From NCBI RefSeq assembly GCF_025060755.1, contig NZ_JANYUY010000033.1:24481-88480 (forward strand): a DNA stretch of 64,000 nucleotides, in the 5' to 3' direction. Both the position numbers and the translations under genes were made by a program. Source of the DNA: Paenibacillus doosanensis. Lineage in GTDB: Bacteria; Bacillota; Bacilli; Paenibacillales; NBRC-103111. This document shows positions 1-9,830 of the stretch, piece after piece (position 1 is the stretch's first letter; each line of letters begins with the position of its first letter). The notes beneath the pieces were generated by a model. It did no database searches, had not been told where the DNA came from, and saw only the letters and a list, made by a program, of their open reading frames with translations.

Positions 1-2193
1 CGGATAATGGCAGGCCGCCCAATGGTCCGGCGCCACTTGGGTCAGCTCCGGCTGCGCCTCCCGGCAGCCGGCCGTTGCCGCCGGGCATCTCGTGTGGAAG
101 CGGCAGCCGGCAGGAGGACTCGCAGGGGACGGAATCTCCCCTTGTATCGAAATCCATTCGCGCTTGCGGGTCGGATCGGCCGCAGGAATGGAAGAAATCA
201 GCCCCCGGGTGTAGTGATGGGCCGGATGCCGGAACAGCTCCTCGCTCGGCCCGATCTCGACCAGCTTGCCCAAATACATCACGCCGATCCGGTCGGAAAT
301 ATGCCTGACGATATTGAGTCCGTGCGCGATGAACAAATAGGTCAGATCGAGCCGTCTCTGCAAGTCCTGCATCAGATTGACGATCTGCGCTTGCACCGAC
401 ACGTCGAGCGCCGAAACCGCCTCGTCGGCGAGAATAAATTGCGGCCGGAGCGCAATCGCCCGGGCGATCCCGATCCGCTGCCGCTGTCCGCCGGAGAACT
501 CATGCGGGTAGCGGTCATGCCAGGCCGGATTGAGCCCCACCGCCTGCAGCAGCTCCTCCGCCCTGCGGCGCTTCTCGGCGCCGCTTAAGGACGCCTCGTG
601 CACCCTGAACGGCTCCGTGATAATGTCTCCGACCTTCCAGCGCGGATTGACTGAGCCGTACGGGTCCTGAAAGATCATCTGCATGTTTCTGCGGGCTTCC
701 TGCAAGCCTGCGGCACGCAGCGCCGACAAATCCGTTCCCTGAAACAGCACGCTTCCTTGGGTCGCCTTCTCCAGCTGCAGCAGGAGGCGTCCCAGCGTCG
801 ATTTGCCGCTGCCGGATTCGCCGACGAGGCCGAAGGTTTCGCCTTTGCGGATCGTGAAGGAAACGTCGTCGACGGCGCGGATGTATGCGGCCGGACGACT
901 CAGCAAACTTTTTTTCAGCGGATAATATTTATGCAGTCCCTGCACTTCGAAAAGATTGCCGCGCTCCTTCGCTGCCCCGTCGGATGTAAAAGCTTCGGCG
1001 GCGGATAACGGCGGCGCGAGTTTTGATCGATTGGTAAAAATTAGATTTATCTTTTCGGCGTCCGGATCGGGCACAGCCCCGGATCGGGACGATGCTGCGG
1101 TCTCGGGCGCGCCATCAAGCCAAGCGGTCTCTTGCAAAGAGCGGCCTGCCGCCGTCCCGTCTTCCCGTGCAGACCCTGCAGCTCCGGCCGCAGCGCCCGA
1201 GGCTTGCCAAGCTTCGGACCGGACAAGCTCCTCGGCATACCAGCAGGCGGATTGCCGCCCGTTCACATGGAATAACGGCGGGCTGTCCTTGGCGCACCGG
1301 TCCGTCGCATAAGGGCAGCGCGGATGAAACCGGCAGCCTGTCGGCATCTCCGCCAAATTCGGAATCGAGCCCTCAATCGAGAACAGCTTGCCGCTGCGGT
1401 CGCTGTCCATCGTCGTAATCGATTGCAGCAGCCCCCGCGTATACGGATGATGCGGCTGCTCGAACAGCTGGTAGACGGTCGCCTGCTCGACGACCGTTCC
1501 GGCGTACATCACGATGATGCGGTCCGCCATTTCGGCGGCGATGCCCATATCATGCGTGATCAGCAGGATCGACATGCGAAATTCCTGCTTCAGCTCCTGC
1601 AGCAAGTGCAAAATTTGCGCCTGAATCGTCACATCGAGCGCCGTCGTCGGCTCGTCGGCGATCAATAGCTCCGGCCCGCAGGCCAGCGCCATGGCGATCA
1701 TCGCCCGCTGCAGCATGCCTCCCGACAGTTCATTCGGGTACTGCTTCATGCGCAGCTCCGGCTCCGGTATGCCGACTCTGCCGAGCAGATAAACGGCGCG
1801 CCGCCATGCCTCCGCTTTGCCGACCTGCTCATGCTCGAGAATCGATTCGACGATCTGGCTGCCGATCGTGAACACCGGATCGAACGCGGCCATCGGCTCC
1901 TGAAACACCATCGCCATCTTTTTGCCCCTTAAGGCTCTAAGCTCCCGCTCCGGCAGCGCGGTCAGATCGACGCCGTCCAGCAGGATGCTGCCGCCGCCGA
2001 TGCTTCCGTTCTCGAAGTCCACCAGCCGCATCACCGATTTGGAGGTGATCGTCTTGCCGCTTCCCGACTCCCCGACAAGGCATACCGTTTCGCCGGGCTG
2101 CATGTGCAAAGTCACATCCGTTATGGCGGTGAGCACGCCCTTGGGCGTCCTAAAGTCGACGGACAAATGCTGAATGTCGAGCAGTTGATTCAT
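1..2193 (-). CDS. Fused dual ATP-binding protein of a peptide-type ABC importer (3' end outside window)
   Basis: Energises the importer encoded just upstream. About 731 residues are visible and the frame stays open to the left edge. The N-terminal nucleotide-binding domain has Walker A GESGSGKS at about residues 41-48, signature LSGGM and Walker [11 protein letters not shown] low-complexity Ala/Gly/Ser linker lies near residues 330-410. The second domain has GESGSGKST near 455, signature FSGGQRQR and Walker [10 protein letters not shown]. Each half carries the oligopeptide/dipeptide C-terminal motif with the Cys cluster (CRFHPRCPY, then CRFHTRCPA), and the sequence ends at ...ACHYP, close to the normal C-terminus. 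In the usual arrangement DppD and DppF are separate genes; here they are one polypeptide, as in GsiA. The switch region of the second half reads AHGL rather than AHDL. The ATG at 2193 has an AGGAGG site and follows the permease by 18 bp. Fusion is seen directly; substrate is not known. Confidence 0.9.
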   Translation of the reverse strand, partial: MNQLLDIQHLSVDFRTPKGVLTAITDVTLHMQPGETVCLVGESGSGKTITSKSVMRLVDFENGSIGGGSILLDGVDLTALPERELRALRGKKMAMVFQEPMAAFDPVFTIGSQIVESILEHEQVGKAEAWRRAVYLLGRVGIPEPELRMKQYPNELSGGMLQRAMIAMALACGPELLIADEPTTALDVTIQAQILHLLQELKQEFRMSILLITHDMGIAAEMADRIIVMYAGTVVEQATVYQLFEQPHHPYTRGLLQSITTMDSDRSGKLFSIEGSIPNLAEMPTGCRFHPRCPYATDRCAKDSPPLFHVNGRQSACWYAEELVRSEAWQASGAAAGAAGSAREDGTAAGRSLQETAWLDGAPETAASSRSGAVPDPDAEKINLIFTNRSKLAPPLSAAEAFTSDGAAKERGNLFEVQGLHKYYPLKKSLLSRPAAYIRAVDDVSFTIRKGETFGLVGESGSGKSTLGRLLLQLEKATQGSVLFQGTDLSALRAAGLQEARRNMQMIFQDPYGSVNPRWKVGDIITEPFRVHEASLSGAEKRRRAEELLQAVGLNPAWHDRYPHEFSGGQRQRIGIARAIALRPQFILADEAVSALDVSVQAQIVNLMQDLQRRLDLTYLFIAHGLNIVRHISDRIGVMYLGKLVEIGPSEELFRHPAHHYTRGLISSIPAADPTRKREWISIQGEIPSPASPPAGCRFHTRCPAATAGCREAQPELTQVAPDHWAACHYP

Positions 2194-2211
2194 GGTGAGC
2201 CACCTCCTGTA

Positions 2212-3105
2212 TTATGCTCTGCTTTTCTTCGGGTCCAAGGCGTCCCTCAGCCTGTCGCCGATGAGATTGACGGATAGCACGAATAACGTAATCGCCAGAC
2301 CGGGAAAGGTGGCGATCCACCAGGCGACGGTCAAATATCCTCTGCCCTGGGAGAGAAGCGCTCCCCAATCGGGAATTTCCTTCAGCACGCCGAGCCCGAG
2401 GAAGCTCAGCCCGGAGCCGACGAGAATCGCCGAGCCGAGTCCGATCGTCGCCATGACGAGCAGCGGGGACCAGGCGTTCGGCAGCACATGCCACCAGAAC
2501 ATGCGCAGCGGGGAAGCTCCGATAGAGCGCGAGGCCGTCACGAACGGGCGATGCTTCATACTGAGGATTTGCCCGCGCATCACCCTGGCATAGCCAGGCA
2601 CCGCCGAGACGGCGACCGCGAAGACGATGTTGAACAGGTGCGGGCCCAAAGCGGCGGCTATAGCCAGCGCGAGCAAAATGCCGGGAATCGTCATCAGCAC
2701 CTCGATAAACCGCATCAGGATCATATCTAGGACGCCGCCGATATAACCGGATACGGCTCCTATCGTTCCTCCGAGCAGACCGCCGACCAGCACCGAGGCG
2801 ACGCCGATGAACAGCGAATCCCGGCTGCCGTACACGACGAGACTGAATACGTCTCTTCCGAAATAATCCGTTCCGAGCAGATGCGTCCGGCTCGGCGGCT
2901 GCAGGATGCTATCGGCAAACATCTGCGTCGGCGCATAAGGCGCGATCCCTTTCGGGAACAGGGCGCAGGCGAGAATAAACAAGATGACGAGGCCCGCGCC
3001 GTATACGAACAGCTCGGAGGCAGCAGCCTTCCTTGCAGGCCTGGATAAGGAGGTCCGCAGCCTCTTCTCCTTCCATACGGTCTTGGCGGATATCACTTCC
3101 TTCAT
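2212..3105 (-). CDS. DppC/OppC-type ABC transporter permease
   Basis: Inner permease subunit of the peptide/nickel-type ABC importer. The 297-residue protein has a first membrane segment near residues 28-48 and the family N-terminal pattern with the LLGTDYFGRDVFS motif. The permease loop RSIGASPLRMFWWHVLPNAW contacts the ATPase. The ATG at 3105 is preferred over an upstream in-frame start because AGGAGGGA lies 8 bases before it. The gene sits between the DppB-like permease and the fused ATPase in one operon. The transported compound is inferred only from neighbours: two flavin monooxygenases, so probably not ordinary peptides. Confidence 0.9.
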   Translation of the reverse strand: MKEVISAKTVWKEKRLRTSLSRPARKAAASELFVYGAGLVILFILACALFPKGIAPYAPTQMFADSILQPPSRTHLLGTDYFGRDVFSLVVYGSRDSLFIGVASVLVGGLLGGTIGAVSGYIGGVLDMILMRFIEVLMTIPGILLALAIAAALGPHLFNIVFAVAVSAVPGYARVMRGQILSMKHRPFVTASRSIGASPLRMFWWHVLPNAWSPLLVMATIGLGSAILVGSGLSFLGLGVLKEIPDWGALLSQGRGYLTVAWWIATFPGLAITLFVLSVNLIGDRLRDALDPKKSRA

Positions 3106-3160
3106 AACCGTGTCCCTCCTAAACAAGCTTGGTGGTAAAGTATCGCCTTCCGTTGAACGG

Positions 3161-3244
3161 TTTTCTAATACGAACGGTGTTCTAATGCGAACGATTTTCT
3201 AATGCAAACGGTGCTCCAAGGGGAACGCTGCATTAATGCGAACG
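3161..3244. repeat. Short imperfect repeat, four copies of TAATRCRAACG
   Basis: Copies begin at 3167, 3183, 3201 and 3234. The last copy covers the stop codon of the DppB-like gene and the others fill the gap to the DppC-like gene. The pattern looks like a local expansion beyond the 3' end of the permease gene. No function is evident. Confidence 0.5.
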
Positions 3245-4159
3245 CCGCACCCGCGGATCGATAAGCGAATACGAGAGATCGACCAGAAAATTGACCGCTA
3301 CATACACCAGCGCCGAGAAAAAGACGACCCCCTGCACGACCGGCAAATCTTTGGCCATAATGGCGTCCGCGATGATTCTGCCGATCCCCTGTCTCGAAAA
3401 TACCGTCTCTACGACAACGGTGCCCGCCATCAAATCGCCGATATGAATGCCGATGATCGTAATGGCCGGAATGAGCGCGTTGCGCAGCGCATGACGGTAC
3501 ATCACCGCCCGCTCCGGCAAGCCCTTGGAACGGAGCGTCACGATGAACGGCTCGCCGATCACCTCGAGCATGCTGTTGCGCACCATGCGCACGATAAAGC
3601 CCGCACCGACAATGCCCAAAGTCAGGGACGGGAGGACCAGCGTCGCCAGCCCCTCCGAGCCCATGGCAGGAAACCAGCCGAGTGAAACGGAGAAGATCAG
3701 AATCAGCAGAATGCCGGACCAGAATGTCGGCATCGAGATGCCGAACAGTCCCACCAAGCGGGCGACGATATCGATCCACTTGTTGCGGTGGATGGCCGAC
3801 AACACGCCGAGCAGCACGCCGAGCACGACGGAGATGAGCGTGCTCGCCAGCGTTAGCCCGAGCGTAGCCGGGAAATGAGTCACAATTTTCGGCAGCACGG
3901 GATCGCTGTTGATCATCGACCTGCCGAAATCGCCGTGAAGCACCCCGGCGAAATAACGGCCGAACTGCACGTAGAAGGGCTGATCCAGACCAAGCTGATG
4001 GCGCAGATTCGCGATCATTTCCGGAGTCGCCGAAGCCGGATCAAGCATCGAAAGAACCGGATCGCCCGGGAGCACGTAGATGATGCAAAATACGAGCACC
4101 ATCGATCCCGCTACGACCAGCAAAGAGGTAATGAACCGTTCTATCATCGTCTTGGCCAT
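3233..4159 (-). CDS. DppB/OppB-type ABC transporter permease
   Basis: First permease of the importer, 308 residues. The N-terminal membrane helix (about residues 8-30) is followed by the family motif YVLPGDPVLSM, and the cytoplasmic EAA-type loop lies in LRSKGLPERAVMYRHALRNAL. The ATG at 4159 is chosen over a GTG two codons upstream because the AAGGAG site is then spaced by 9 bases. The gene lies 22 bp after the binding-protein gene. The last codons run into a short imperfect repeat that continues past the stop. Confidence 0.9.
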   Translation of the reverse strand: MAKTMIERFITSLLVVAGSMVLVFCIIYVLPGDPVLSMLDPASATPEMIANLRHQLGLDQPFYVQFGRYFAGVLHGDFGRSMINSDPVLPKIVTHFPATLGLTLASTLISVVLGVLLGVLSAIHRNKWIDIVARLVGLFGISMPTFWSGILLILIFSVSLGWFPAMGSEGLATLVLPSLTLGIVGAGFIVRMVRNSMLEVIGEPFIVTLRSKGLPERAVMYRHALRNALIPAITIIGIHIGDLMAGTVVVETVFSRQGIGRIIADAIMAKDLPVVQGVVFFSALVYVAVNFLVDLSYSLIDPRVRRSH

Positions 4160-4181
4160 ATCCACGGACTCCTTCTATTCG

Positions 4182-5831
4182 TTATTTCACTACGGTAACG
4201 TCGTTAAACAGCGGATATCCGAGCGAATCGAACTTTAAGCCTTTGACGTTTTTGGACGCGGCGACCGTATACGGAAACACATAGATCGGCAGGATGACCG
4301 CGTTATCGATCAGGTAATGCTGAACCTTCTTGTAAATATCCTTCCGCTTGCTCGCATCCAGCTCTACGGTGCCCTGCTCCAGCCATTCGTCCAGCTGCGG
4401 ATCGGATACGCCGGCAATCGTCAATTTGGTCGCTTTCGGGTCCTGCGTATGGTAAAAGTTGCGAAGCGCGTCGGGATCGGAGTTCACCTGACTGTTGCCG
4501 TACAGATCGTGAGCGCCGTTCTTGTAGACGACGGTCGCGGTATCCTTCGTAATCTCCACCTCAACGGCGATGCCGACCTGCTTCAATTGCTGCTGGATCA
4601 TCACCGCGATATCGTTGCGCTTCTCCCGGTTCGGCGATCCGTCCACGTAATGCAGCGTCAGCTTCTTGCCGTCCTTCTCGCGGATGCCGTCCGCCCCCTT
4701 CGCCCAGCCCAGCTCGTCGAGCAGCTTATTGGCCTTGGCCAAATCCGGCTTCAGCGTATTTTCCAGCGAAGCGTCATAGCCGAATATTCCCGGCGTCAAC
4801 GCGGACCAGGCGCGGGGGTACGTGCCGAGGTACAACGTTTTGACAATCGCATCGACGTCGACGGCGTACTGAACGGCCTGCCTTGCCTTCACTTCATTCC
4901 ACGGAGCCCGTCTCTGGTTAAAGAAGAGCGTGTACGGCAATCCCACCGTATTTACCTGGATGAGCTGGGTTTTCGGATCGCTCTTCAACGCAAGCACGTT
5001 TTGCGGCGGAACCGTCTCGGCGGCCAGCACCTGCCCGCTCTGCACGCTGCCGATTCTCGTCGCTTCCTCCGGCACGATCTTGAACGCAATGGCATCCAAA
5101 GACGCCTGCCCTTTATTCTCGACGATTTCTGGCGCCCAACGGTACTCGGGGTTCTTCGCCACTTGAATGTCGGCATTCTCGTTCCATTTCACGAACGTGA
5201 ACGGGCCGCTTCCGACCGGATGCTTGCCGAATTCGTCGCCGTACTTCTTCGCCGCCGTCGGCGACACGATGCCGAGCAGCGCCTGGCTCAGATTGCCGAG
5301 AAAGGCGGCGGACGGCGTCTCCAGATTCAGCTTGATCGTATATTCGTCGATAACCTCCGAGGATTGGTACGGTCTGATCAGCGCCAAGGCGTTGCTCGCC
5401 TTCGTCTGCGGATCGATAATGCGGTCGTAATTGAACTTCACCGCCTCGGCGTTAAACGGCGTGCCGTCGTGGAATTTCACGTCTTGGCGCAGCTTGAACG
5501 TGTAGCTCTTGCCGTCCGGCGAGACCGTCCATTCGGTGGCAAGCCACGGCTTGATCGTGCCGTCCGGCAGCTGGACGACCAAGCTGTCGTAGATCGTCCG
5601 GATTACCCGCACCGCTACGGCCAGACCGCTTCGGTGAGGGTCCAGCGTATCCGGCGAAGTCGCCAGCGCGAAGCTGAGCTCGCCTCCCGGAGCAGCCGCC
5701 GCGCCGCTTCCCTGCGCAGCGCCCGCCGAGTTTGCCGACGGGTTCGGGTTCGCCCCGCCCGCGCAGCCGGATAGCACCATCATAAGGACGGACGCTAAAG
5801 CGACGTATTTCAACCAATGGATTGTTTTCAT
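4182..5831 (-). CDS. Solute-binding lipoprotein, family 5 (DppA/OppA type)
   Basis: Extracellular binding protein that delivers the substrate to the permeases. It has 549 residues. The lipoprotein signal has a basic start (MKTIHWLK), a hydrophobic core and lipobox LSGC at about residues 20-23, then a Gly/Ala/Pro/Asn-rich tether. The family 5 signature region (TLDPHRSG, then LRQDVKFHDGTPFNAEAVKFNYDRI) is clear. The ATG at 5831 is selected because GGAGTGG lies 7 bases upstream and the signal peptide starts there; a longer in-frame start would bury the signal. It follows two flavin monooxygenase genes and precedes both permeases, so it probably binds the compound those enzymes attack or its precursor. 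Confidence 0.92.
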   Translation of the reverse strand: MKTIHWLKYVALASVLMMVLSGCAGGANPNPSANSAGAAQGSGAAAAPGGELSFALATSPDTLDPHRSGLAVAVRVIRTIYDSLVVQLPDGTIKPWLATEWTVSPDGKSYTFKLRQDVKFHDGTPFNAEAVKFNYDRIIDPQTKASNALALIRPYQSSEVIDEYTIKLNLETPSAAFLGNLSQALLGIVSPTAAKKYGDEFGKHPVGSGPFTFVKWNENADIQVAKNPEYRWAPEIVENKGQASLDAIAFKIVPEEATRIGSVQSGQVLAAETVPPQNVLALKSDPKTQLIQVNTVGLPYTLFFNQRRAPWNEVKARQAVQYAVDVDAIVKTLYLGTYPRAWSALTPGIFGYDASLENTLKPDLAKANKLLDELGWAKGADGIREKDGKKLTLHYVDGSPNREKRNDIAVMIQQQLKQVGIAVEVEITKDTATVVYKNGAHDLYGNSQVNSDPDALRNFYHTQDPKATKLTIAGVSDPQLDEWLEQGTVELDASKRKDIYKKVQHYLIDNAVILPIYVFPYTVAASKNVKGLKFDSLGYPLFNDVTVVK

Positions 5832-5851
5832 GATAAGTCCACTCCGCTCTG

Positions 5852-7177
5852 TCATTGTAATACCCCTTTTACATATCGACTCACTGGGTATTTAAGCCCT
5901 AAATTCCCGCGCAGCGTATCCGCCTCGTACTCGGTTCGGAACAAGCCCCGCTCTTGCAAAATAGGAATGACTTGATCGACAAATTCATGCAGCGCCCCCG
6001 GATAGGCTTCTCCGAGAATAAATCCGTCGGCGGCCTCCGCTTCGAACCAGGCTTGAATCCGGTCCGCCACCTGCTCGGCCGTGCCGCTGAACTCGCTCTT
6101 CTTCGTCGTCACCCTCAGCGCCGTTTCGCGAAGCGTCAGACCGTTCTCTCTGGCCAGCCGCTTGATCTGCTCCGTCGTCGCCCGGAATTGATTGTCGCCC
6201 AGCCCGCCTAAATCCGGGAACGGCTCGTCGAGCGGATACTGCGCAAAATCGTGATGGTCGAAGAAGCGGCCCAGGAAGTTGAGCGCATCCGGTACTGTGA
6301 CGAGGCCTGCGACCTCCCGGTATTTGCGCTCGGCGTCCTCTTCCGTCTCCCCGATGATCGGGTTCAGACCGGGCAGAATGACGATGTCCTCCGGCGCTTT
6401 GCCGTAGGCGGCCGCCCTGTTTTTCACGTCGCGGTAAAAAGCTTGCGCCGCTTCCAGCGACTCGGGATTCGTGTACACGGCGTCCGCTTCCTGCGCCGCC
6501 AGATCGCGCCCGTCGTCCGACGAACCGGCCTGGAACACGATCGGGCGTCCTTGCCTGGACCGGCCGATATTAAGCGGGCCTTGCACGGAGAAAAACTCGC
6601 CCTGATGATCAAGCCGGTGCATTTTATCCGGATCAAAGAACACCCCCGTCTCTTTGTCCCGGACAAAAGCGTCGTCTTCCCAGGAATCCCACAGCCCTTT
6701 GGCGACTTGAATGAACTCGGAAGCGATCCGGTACCGCTTCTCATGCGCCGGATGCTCCGCTTTGCTGTAGTTCGCCGCCGAGCCTTCCAGCGGAGAAGTC
6801 ACCACGTTCCAGCCGGCCCGGCCCCCGCTGATCTGATCGAGCGAGGCGAACTGCCTGGCGACGGTGAACGGCTGGCTGTACGAGGTGGACAGCGTAGCGA
6901 CCAGCCCGATCCGCGACGTGACGGCGGCCAGCGCCGATAAAATCGTCACCGGCTCAAACCGGTTCAAGAAGAACGGAATCGACTTCTCGTTAATGTACAG
7001 TCCGTCGGGGATAAAGGCGAAGTCCAGCTTGCCCTCCTCGGCTTTTTGGATCAGTTTCGTGTAGTATGCAAAATTGGTGCTTGCGTCGGCCACCGCATCG
7101 GGATGTCTCCATCCCGCCATATTGCCTCCGGGCCCTCTCAGCCCCGCGCCGAATTTCAGCTTTCTTCCGCCTGCCAT
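5852..7177 (-). CDS. NtaA/SnaA/SoxA-family FMN-dependent monooxygenase (copy 1)
   Basis: Cytoplasmic luciferase-like monooxygenase of 441 residues, the usual family length. Members use reduced flavin and oxygen to open C-S or C-N bonds. Family motifs are present: WRHPDA near residue 25, [48 protein letters not shown] and QAGSS. The start at 7177 has AAGGAGG 8 bases upstream. It is closely similar along its whole length to the next gene upstream, so the pair looks like a tandem duplication with divergence. Its partner flavin reductase is not in the window. Substrate is unknown; organosulfur is inferred from B. subtilis YtnJ-type relatives. Confidence 0.88.
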   Translation of the reverse strand: MAGGRKLKFGAGLRGPGGNMAGWRHPDAVADASTNFAYYTKLIQKAEEGKLDFAFIPDGLYINEKSIPFFLNRFEPVTILSALAAVTSRIGLVATLSTSYSQPFTVARQFASLDQISGGRAGWNVVTSPLEGSAANYSKAEHPAHEKRYRIASEFIQVAKGLWDSWEDDAFVRDKETGVFFDPDKMHRLDHQGEFFSVQGPLNIGRSRQGRPIVFQAGSSDDGRDLAAQEADAVYTNPESLEAAQAFYRDVKNRAAAYGKAPEDIVILPGLNPIIGETEEDAERKYREVAGLVTVPDALNFLGRFFDHHDFAQYPLDEPFPDLGGLGDNQFRATTEQIKRLARENGLTLRETALRVTTKKSEFSGTAEQVADRIQAWFEAEAADGFILGEAYPGALHEFVDQVIPILQERGLFRTEYEADTLRGNLGLKYPVSRYVKGVLQ

Positions 7178-7250
7178 ATACGCTTCCTCCTTTATCATCC
7201 ATAACATATGCTCGTTTCAACCCGTTTCCGGCCCAAGAAGGACCCGCTGC

Positions 7251-8585
7251 TTATTTGGCGACGGCTTCCTTCGCATAGCGGTTCACCGGGAAAGGCAGCC
7301 CCAAATTCCCGCGCAGCGTATCCGCTTCGTATTCCGTACGGTAAATGCCGCGTTCCTGCAAAATCGGCACGACGTAATCGACGAAATCATTCAAGCCGTT
7401 CGGCACGCTCGACCCGACGATAAACCCGTCCGCTCCCCGTCCTTCGAACCATTCCTGCACGAGATCGGCGACCTGCTCGGGAGTACCGATGAACTGCGTC
7501 TTCGGCGTCGCCTCCCGGATCGCCACCTGACGAAGCGTCAAGCCCTGCTCCTTGGCCTGTCTTTTGATGCGGTCGGTCGTGCTGCGGAAGCTGTTTTGGC
7601 CGAGCTCGCCCAGTTCCGGGAACGGCTCGTCGAGCGGATACTGCGTAAAATCGTGATGATCGTAATAACGGCCCAAGTAATCCAGCGCCTTCTCAATCGT
7701 TACCAGGTTAGCGATTTCCTCATATTTGCGCTCGGCTTCCTCCGCGGTTTGCCCGATGATCGGACTGATGCCGGGCAAAATGACGATGTCGTCCGGGTTC
7801 CGCCCCAGCGCAGCGGCCCGGCCCTTCACATCCTGATAAAACCGCTGCGCGTCGGCAAGCGCAGGATGCCCGGTGAAGATCGCATCGGCTTCCCGCGCCG
7901 CCAAATTTTTCCCGTCCTCCGACGAGCCCGCCTGGAAGACGACCGGCTGGCCTTGCTTCGATCTGGCGATGTTCAACGGACCCTGCACGGAGAAAAACTC
8001 GCCTTGATGGTCAAGCCGGTGCAGTTTGTTCGGATCGAAAAATACGCCGGACTCTTTATCCCGGATAAATGCATCGTCCTCCCAGGAATCCCACAGCCCC
8101 TTGGTCACTTGCAAATATTCCGAGGCAATCCGGTACCGTGTCGGATGGTTCGGATGCTGCTCGATCGTCTTGCTGAAGTTCAGCGCCGAGCCTTCGAGCG
8201 GGGAAGTCACCACGTTCCAGCCCGCGCGCCCGTGACTGATATGATCCAGCGACGCGAACTGTCTGGCCACGGTGAACGGCTCGCTGTACGAAGTCGACAA
8301 GGTGCCGACCAGCCCGATCCGGGACGTCACGGCGGCGAGCGCCGACAAGATCGTGATCGGCTCGAACCGGTTCAAAAAATGCGGGAGCGATTTCTCGTTA
8401 ATATATAAGCCGTCGGCGATAAAGACGAGATCGAACTTGCCGGCTTCCGCTTTTTGCGCCTGCTGTTTATAGAAGTCAAAGTTGACGCTGGCGTCGGCAA
8501 TCGCATCGGGATGTCTCCAAGCTCCCATATTGCCGCCTACCCCGTGAATAATCGCTCCGAATTTGATCTTTCTTTGTGCTGTCAT
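7251..8585 (-). CDS. NtaA/SnaA/SoxA-family FMN-dependent monooxygenase (copy 2)
   Basis: Second 444-residue member of the same family, with the same motif order ([60 protein letters not shown]). By eye the two copies share well over half their residues. They differ most around residues 140-155 and at the C-terminus. The ATG at 8585 has GAGGAGG 8 bases upstream. The gap to copy 1 is 73 bp without a terminator, so both are likely on one transcript. Confidence 0.88.
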   Translation of the reverse strand: MTAQRKIKFGAIIHGVGGNMGAWRHPDAIADASVNFDFYKQQAQKAEAGKFDLVFIADGLYINEKSLPHFLNRFEPITILSALAAVTSRIGLVGTLSTSYSEPFTVARQFASLDHISHGRAGWNVVTSPLEGSALNFSKTIEQHPNHPTRYRIASEYLQVTKGLWDSWEDDAFIRDKESGVFFDPNKLHRLDHQGEFFSVQGPLNIARSKQGQPVVFQAGSSEDGKNLAAREADAIFTGHPALADAQRFYQDVKGRAAALGRNPDDIVILPGISPIIGQTAEEAERKYEEIANLVTIEKALDYLGRYYDHHDFTQYPLDEPFPELGELGQNSFRSTTDRIKRQAKEQGLTLRQVAIREATPKTQFIGTPEQVADLVQEWFEGRGADGFIVGSSVPNGLNDFVDYVVPILQERGIYRTEYEADTLRGNLGLPFPVNRYAKEAVAK

Positions 8586-8674
8586 CGTAATGCCTCCTCG
8601 TAAAATGTGGTTTTGAACGGTTCGCCGGTTCGTCTGAACGGATCTTTCTTGGTTAGGCTCTCGGCCCTATACTT

Positions 8675-9688
8675 TTATACAGGCTGTTCGGCGAACGCCT
8701 CCTGCAGCAGCTCGTAAGCGCGAAGCCGTGCGGCAAAGCCTTTCATCGAGACAACCACGATCAGCTCATCAATGCCGTGCCGCTGCTGCAATTCCTGCAA
8801 CTGGCGGCGGACGGTATGCTTGGAGCCGTAAATGATCGGGGCGTCCTTCACCTCGACCGTGAATTTCTCATCGGTTTGCCGTCCGTATTCTTCGGCGGCC
8901 TCCAGGCTTTTGACATTGATCGTTCGGCCGCTCTCCAGGTGGATCTTGACATGCTTCGAACCGGCCGCCAGCGCCTCGGCTTCCGCATCCGACTCGGTCA
9001 CGATCGCGGACACCGCCATAAGCGCCTGCGGCTGTTCGCTTCCGCGGGACGTAAACTGCGAGCGGTATTCGAGCAGCGCCTGCTCTGCGATGTGCTCGTC
9101 GCCGTTAATGAATCGGGCGAACACATAAGGAACGCCCGATCTTGCCGCCAGCTGCGCGCTGGAGATGCTCGTGCCGAGCAAGTACAGCTCGGGCGGCTTT
9201 TGCGGCAGCGGTGCGGCCTTAACCCCGTGCAGCGGATGTTCTTCAGGCAGCCGGTGATGCAAGTACTGCTCCAGCTCCGCCAGCTTCGCCTCCAGCGGCT
9301 GGGCGTACTGCCCGCTTCCCTGCTGCAGCGCTTTGGTCGAGCGCGGAAGCCCTCCGGGCGCACGCCCGATGCCCAGATCGACGCGTCCCGGGGCCAGGGA
9401 CGATAGCACGTTGAAATTTTCAGCCACTTTATAAGGGCTGTAATGCTGCAGCATCACCCCGCCGGAGCCGATGCGAATGCGCTCGGTATGGGCCAGCAGG
9501 TAGGCTATCAGCACTTCCGGAGACGAGCCTGCCAACGCTTCGGAATCGTGATGCTCCGAAACCCAAAACCGGTAATAGCCGAGCTGTTCGGCTTTCTTCG
9601 CCAGCTCCACCGTATGGCGGAACGCCTCTTCCGCCGTTTCCCGTTCGCCGATCGGGCTCTGATCCAGGATGCTTAGCTTAAGTCCCAC
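8675..9688 (-). CDS. LLM-class flavin-dependent oxidoreductase, MsnO8-like
   Basis: Single-subunit bacterial luciferase-like protein, 337 residues. Motifs: LSILDQSPIG at the start, FWVSEHHD near residue 46, GSGGVMLQHYSPYKVAENF and GRVDLGIGRAPGG. It is the first gene of the operon with the two NtaA-type enzymes. The start is GTG at 9688: AAGGAGG is 8 bases before it, whereas the GTG at 9697 overlaps that ribosome binding site. It may act on a product of the two downstream monooxygenases; that is inference. Confidence 0.85.
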   Translation of the reverse strand: MGLKLSILDQSPIGERETAEEAFRHTVELAKKAEQLGYYRFWVSEHHDSEALAGSSPEVLIAYLLAHTERIRIGSGGVMLQHYSPYKVAENFNVLSSLAPGRVDLGIGRAPGGLPRSTKALQQGSGQYAQPLEAKLAELEQYLHHRLPEEHPLHGVKAAPLPQKPPELYLLGTSISSAQLAARSGVPYVFARFINGDEHIAEQALLEYRSQFTSRGSEQPQALMAVSAIVTESDAEAEALAAGSKHVKIHLESGRTINVKSLEAAEEYGRQTDEKFTVEVKDAPIIYGSKHTVRRQLQELQQRHGIDELIVVVSMKGFAARLRAYELLQEAFAEQPV

Positions 9689-9699
9689 GGCTTGCACCT

Positions 9700-9830
9700 C
9701 CTTAAGAATAAATAACCATATATCCTATTGGTTTTATCAGTTTTAATGTCATGCCTAAAGCTTAGCATCGTCCTTATAGAGCGTCAACGGCCCGGATAAT
9801 AAGGCTTTTCTATTGTTAAATCGAAACATT
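9700..9830 (-). promoter_or_regulatory. Promoter region of the monooxygenase/ABC operon with CymR-like box
   Basis: On the minus strand the stretch around 9715-9738 reads AACCAATAGGATATATGG, and a related ATAGGAATTAT core lies upstream of the LysR gene near 10845. Both resemble the sulfur-limitation boxes bound by CymR in Bacillus relatives. I cannot place -35 and -10 elements with confidence. Identity as a CymR site is inference. Confidence 0.3.

Noticed and set aside
4317..5774. Long plus-strand open frame opposite the binding-protein gene
   Set aside because: Arg/Leu/Gln-rich composition and no ribosome site; it is an antisense shadow of the family 5 binding protein.
7074..8408. 444-codon plus-strand frame opposite an NtaA-type gene
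   Set aside because: Antisense shadow; Arg/His-rich with no domain, while the minus strand encodes a clear monooxygenase.
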